A DNA stretch of 64,000 nucleotides from Escallonia rubra. Its lineage: Eukaryota; Streptophyta; Magnoliopsida; Escalloniales; Escalloniaceae. The notes under the pieces are model-generated. The model did not search any database and was not told the origin of the DNA. It was given only the letters and a program-made list of their open reading frames with translations. Position 1 is the stretch's first letter, and every line of letters begins with the position of its first letter. The DNA lies in NCBI GenBank assembly GCA_033065855.1, contig JAVXUO010000181.1:99797-163796 (forward strand). The letters run 5' to 3'. The position numbers and the translations under genes are program-made. Shown here piece by piece: positions 61,440 to 64,000 of this stretch.

Positions 61440-61780
61440 AAACTTTTTTTTTTTTGTTTTCAGTTTTTGGAAAATACAGTTTAATTTTTTTTTTTTACAA
61501 AAACAAGTGGGTGTTTGATAACCCTATTTTTTTTTATTTTTCTTTTGGTGTTTGATAACTCAAATTTTATTTTGTGGTGGTTTGCGGTGGCGGTGGTAGG
61601 GCGTGGCGATGGCTAGTGGTTGTTGGCGGCCGGCAATGATCGCAGGAGGTTGCTGCCGGCGGTGGTCGCCGAAGGTTGCTGTCGGCAATCAACCTTCGAT
61701 TTTTTAAAACTAAATGCGATTTTTTATTTCCCAATTTCTAAAACTTAAAAAAAAAAGCTCCGTAAAATGGGGCCTTCATT
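61440..61780. repeat. Probable inverted-repeat element relic with a GC-rich centre
   Basis: T/A-rich outer parts (61440-61570 and 61690-61760) are partly complementary and enclose a GGTGGC/GGCGGC-rich centre (61575-61690). GTGTTTGATAAC occurs twice (about 61512 and 61549). The plan resembles plant inverted-repeat transposons, but exact ends are not visible. Confidence 0.35.
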
Positions 61781-61789
61781 TGGACATTT

Positions 61790-63365
61790 AAGTTTCGGGC
61801 ATCTTTATAATTGTTGTTGTTGGACATTTCCTTGATTCAGACTCCACGTGCGGTCTCTTTAACATCAATCCGTAAAGACAACGGAGGATAGCGAAGGGTG
61901 GGACACATTAGTCTATGTTTTTTAACCTCCCAAAAAAAGGTTAAAATAAATAACACAACCGAAACACTTGATAGAAAAGAAAAGATAATCAAAGTGGTTC
62001 CCGTGCAATCATTGTCCACCTTTGCCTTTCTCTTCTTAAATCAACCTCCGTGGTAATTTGACCCGTAACAATCATGACCTAGGCCGACCTAATCCGTTCG
62101 AAGCCGCTAATTTTGATTTTTTTTGGTCTTAGTTTAGGGTTGAATCTCGCGTTAAACATTAAATTTGGTCCGAGTCTCAAAAATATTCTGTTAGGTAGGC
62201 GCGTGTTTTAACCGTTATCAATTATACTTCATTCTGTTAATCGATAACAACATTCAATATAATGCTTAGTACTCGTTATTATGTGATACAAGAATATGGT
62301 ATTTGGTTTGTACGTTAAACTAACGTTGTTCGTTGTTTTCGATGTTATATTGACTAATGTTTCTCTATAACATGTTCTCTCTTGATCTTTCTTTTTTTTT
62401 CTTTGATTTCCTATTATTCAACAAACGTAAATAGGAAAGGGCGCAGCTAAGCAGGCAGGGTTTGGGTCTCCACTGTCCCATATACGACTTAGGACGGGTT
62501 TGGTATTTACGTAAATGACCCGGATGCAGAGCGAGCGGGTCTAAATCTTACCTAAATGACAACCGGTGCAAATTTGCGAGGGCCGATCCACATTTCCGTT
62601 AACTAGTGTGATGCAATTTGCTTGAAAAATGTTATCAAATTTTCCTTTGTAAGTTTTGCTTTAACAGATACTGATAACCTTTTGAAAAAGTTGGTCAAGA
62701 CATTTGCATGTATCAGTTATTTTGCAAGTAATCCTTTAAAAAAGATATTGATAAGTGTAGTCCACTTTTGACACTAAACATTCATCATTACGCATGACTT
62801 TTCAAGATCCTTTTGCGACACTCTTTTGATCTTTAATGAGGAAAACTGATCAGGAGTGTGAAGAAAATTTGTATTTGTACGTATCGATCCCATGTTGAAA
62901 TCATTCTTTGTTTGGAAGGAAGTGAGCAAGAATTTGTGAAATATCAAGAATTGGATTTGACGAATCTTAGAGCAAATTAATTCTCAAAATAGTTTTCAGA
63001 TTAAAACATAATCAATTTTCATAAAAAGGTTTTAATCAGTTTTTAGCAGAAACAATTTTCTTTTGGCAGAGTTGGAGAAAACTTGTTGAAAGCCGTGTAA
63101 GGTACTTAGTAAATATGATGAAAATAGTTTTAATGTGAAAATATGATTAAAAAGGCATTAAAAAAACATGCAAGATTCTGCAATATTTTTCGCTAACCAA
63201 ATTTTCATAATAAGTGAACTAATGATTATATCTTCACCTTTCTGGATATTATCATATTCCCTATAAATATTGGAGTACTATATATCCATTCATACGTAAA
63301 AAAAAAAAAAAAAAAGCAAAATTTGACCGCTTTAAAACCAAGTCCAAAAAATAAACTTTATAGCT
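61790..63365. other. Gene-free AT-rich stretch
   Basis: No gene, RNA gene or clear mobile element is seen. It ends in an 18-base A run at about 63298-63315. Confidence 0.5.
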
Positions 63366-63370
63366 GGTAC

Positions 63371-63577
63371 CCGGGTTGTAGGAATCTTCGTTCAACCCCT
63401 GATGTAGTGACAATAATTAATAATCGCTAAACGTTTCTAGTATTTTTTCTGCAAACACTCGCGGTGACAATTCTTAACAGTATTATTTTAGCGTTACTAA
63501 ATAAAAGTCACTAGAGACTTTTAGTGACCATTAATTGTCGCTATATATGGAGTATGAGGAAGATTCCTTCAACCCGG
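63371..63577. mobile_element. Small inverted-repeat element (MITE), 207 bp
   Basis: The left end CCGGGTTGTAGGAATCTTC and the opposite strand of the right end CCGGGTTGAAGGAATCTTC differ at one base over 19. The interior has TAATAATCGCTAAAC and CATTAATTGTCGCTATAT, shared with the relic at 13800-13998. The well-kept termini suggest it is the younger copy. No target duplication was recognised. Confidence 0.75.
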
Positions 63578-64000
63578 ATCTAAGCCAAAAAAATTTCTAA
63601 GTCGAAATACTTACATGCATTGTATTTAGATTCAAAAAATTCATGAACCAAAGAAAGTCAAAAACGCTGGGGGAAATCATATATAACTGCAGCAACCATA
63701 CAGAGTCGTTTCCAGACTTGGAAACCAAAAGAGGTGGTTAGTCGATCTCTGTAAATTGCTTGACTGCATGTGTATTCAACTAATTAAGTTGATGAAGTGG
63801 AGCCAATCCAACTAGCTGGCAAAGTAGACTATTGAAAAACCATTTCAACAACCAATATTCCTGCTTACTAATGAATCAAGTCAAGTACTGAAACAGGTAC
63901 TTACAGCCCTAATATCTTTGATTATGGCTCCACCATATGAGTTCGGTTACTGCAAAGCATGATTAAGATCATATATAGTTAGTCATGTCCTTCCCTATAA
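63578..64000. other. Gene-free right edge
   Basis: AT-rich sequence with no recognisable coding or RNA feature up to the window end. Confidence 0.5.

Overview
The window looks like nuclear DNA of a flowering plant, most likely a dicot. It is AT-rich, has long intergenic stretches full of decayed transposons, and its genes have small exons, GT-AG introns and plant-specific proteins. The species cannot be named from the sequence. Six protein-coding genes are supportable. A seventh locus, a short membrane-like frame near 58.5-58.9 kb, is doubtful.

Layout. 1-14.1 kb holds no recognisable gene. It contains two hAT-type non-autonomous elements (one cut by the left edge), TRIM-like relics and several diverged tandem duplications. 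14.39-14.90 kb (+) is a single-exon acidic protein of unknown function. 15.2-20.3 kb is empty apart from repeats and a striking G18/C19 pair. 20.70-23.33 kb (-) is the cytosolic ribosomal protein gene RPS9 (uS4), rebuilt here from three exons, with telo-box and site II promoter motifs. 23.75-26.45 kb is a GC-rich, tandem-repeat-loaded LTR relic. 26.89-28.80 kb is a long-terminal-inverted-repeat element with a hAT element nested in it. It ends about 130 bp before the start codon of a mitochondrial GCD1-like gene (28.93-32.26 kb, +, three exons).

32.75-49.14 kb (-) is a large PRAF gene (PH, RCC1, FYVE and BRX domains). All nine coding exons could be joined in frame (1038 residues), including a 16-residue first exon. 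It is tail-to-tail with GCD1. Its introns are packed with insertions: Au-type SINEs, a 5S rRNA-derived relic, a LINE reverse-transcriptase remnant, a Mutator-like element with a 9-bp target duplication inside a Harbinger-like element, and a near-identical 3 x 510 bp tandem array ending 13 bp from a splice donor. 52.25-55.73 kb (-) is an HVA22/TB2-DP1 gene of five exons (169 residues). 59.79-60.77 kb (-) is a single-exon class I TCP transcription factor closest to TCP15. 61-64 kb carries repeats only.

The genes are ordinary housekeeping or regulatory plant genes (cytosolic and mitochondrial translation, lipid/small-GTPase-linked signalling, ER membrane shaping, growth control). They form no operon or pathway. 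I found no defence system, CRISPR array or other new molecular system. The most unusual material is the nested and tandemly amplified repeat structure and its closeness to gene control and splice sites.
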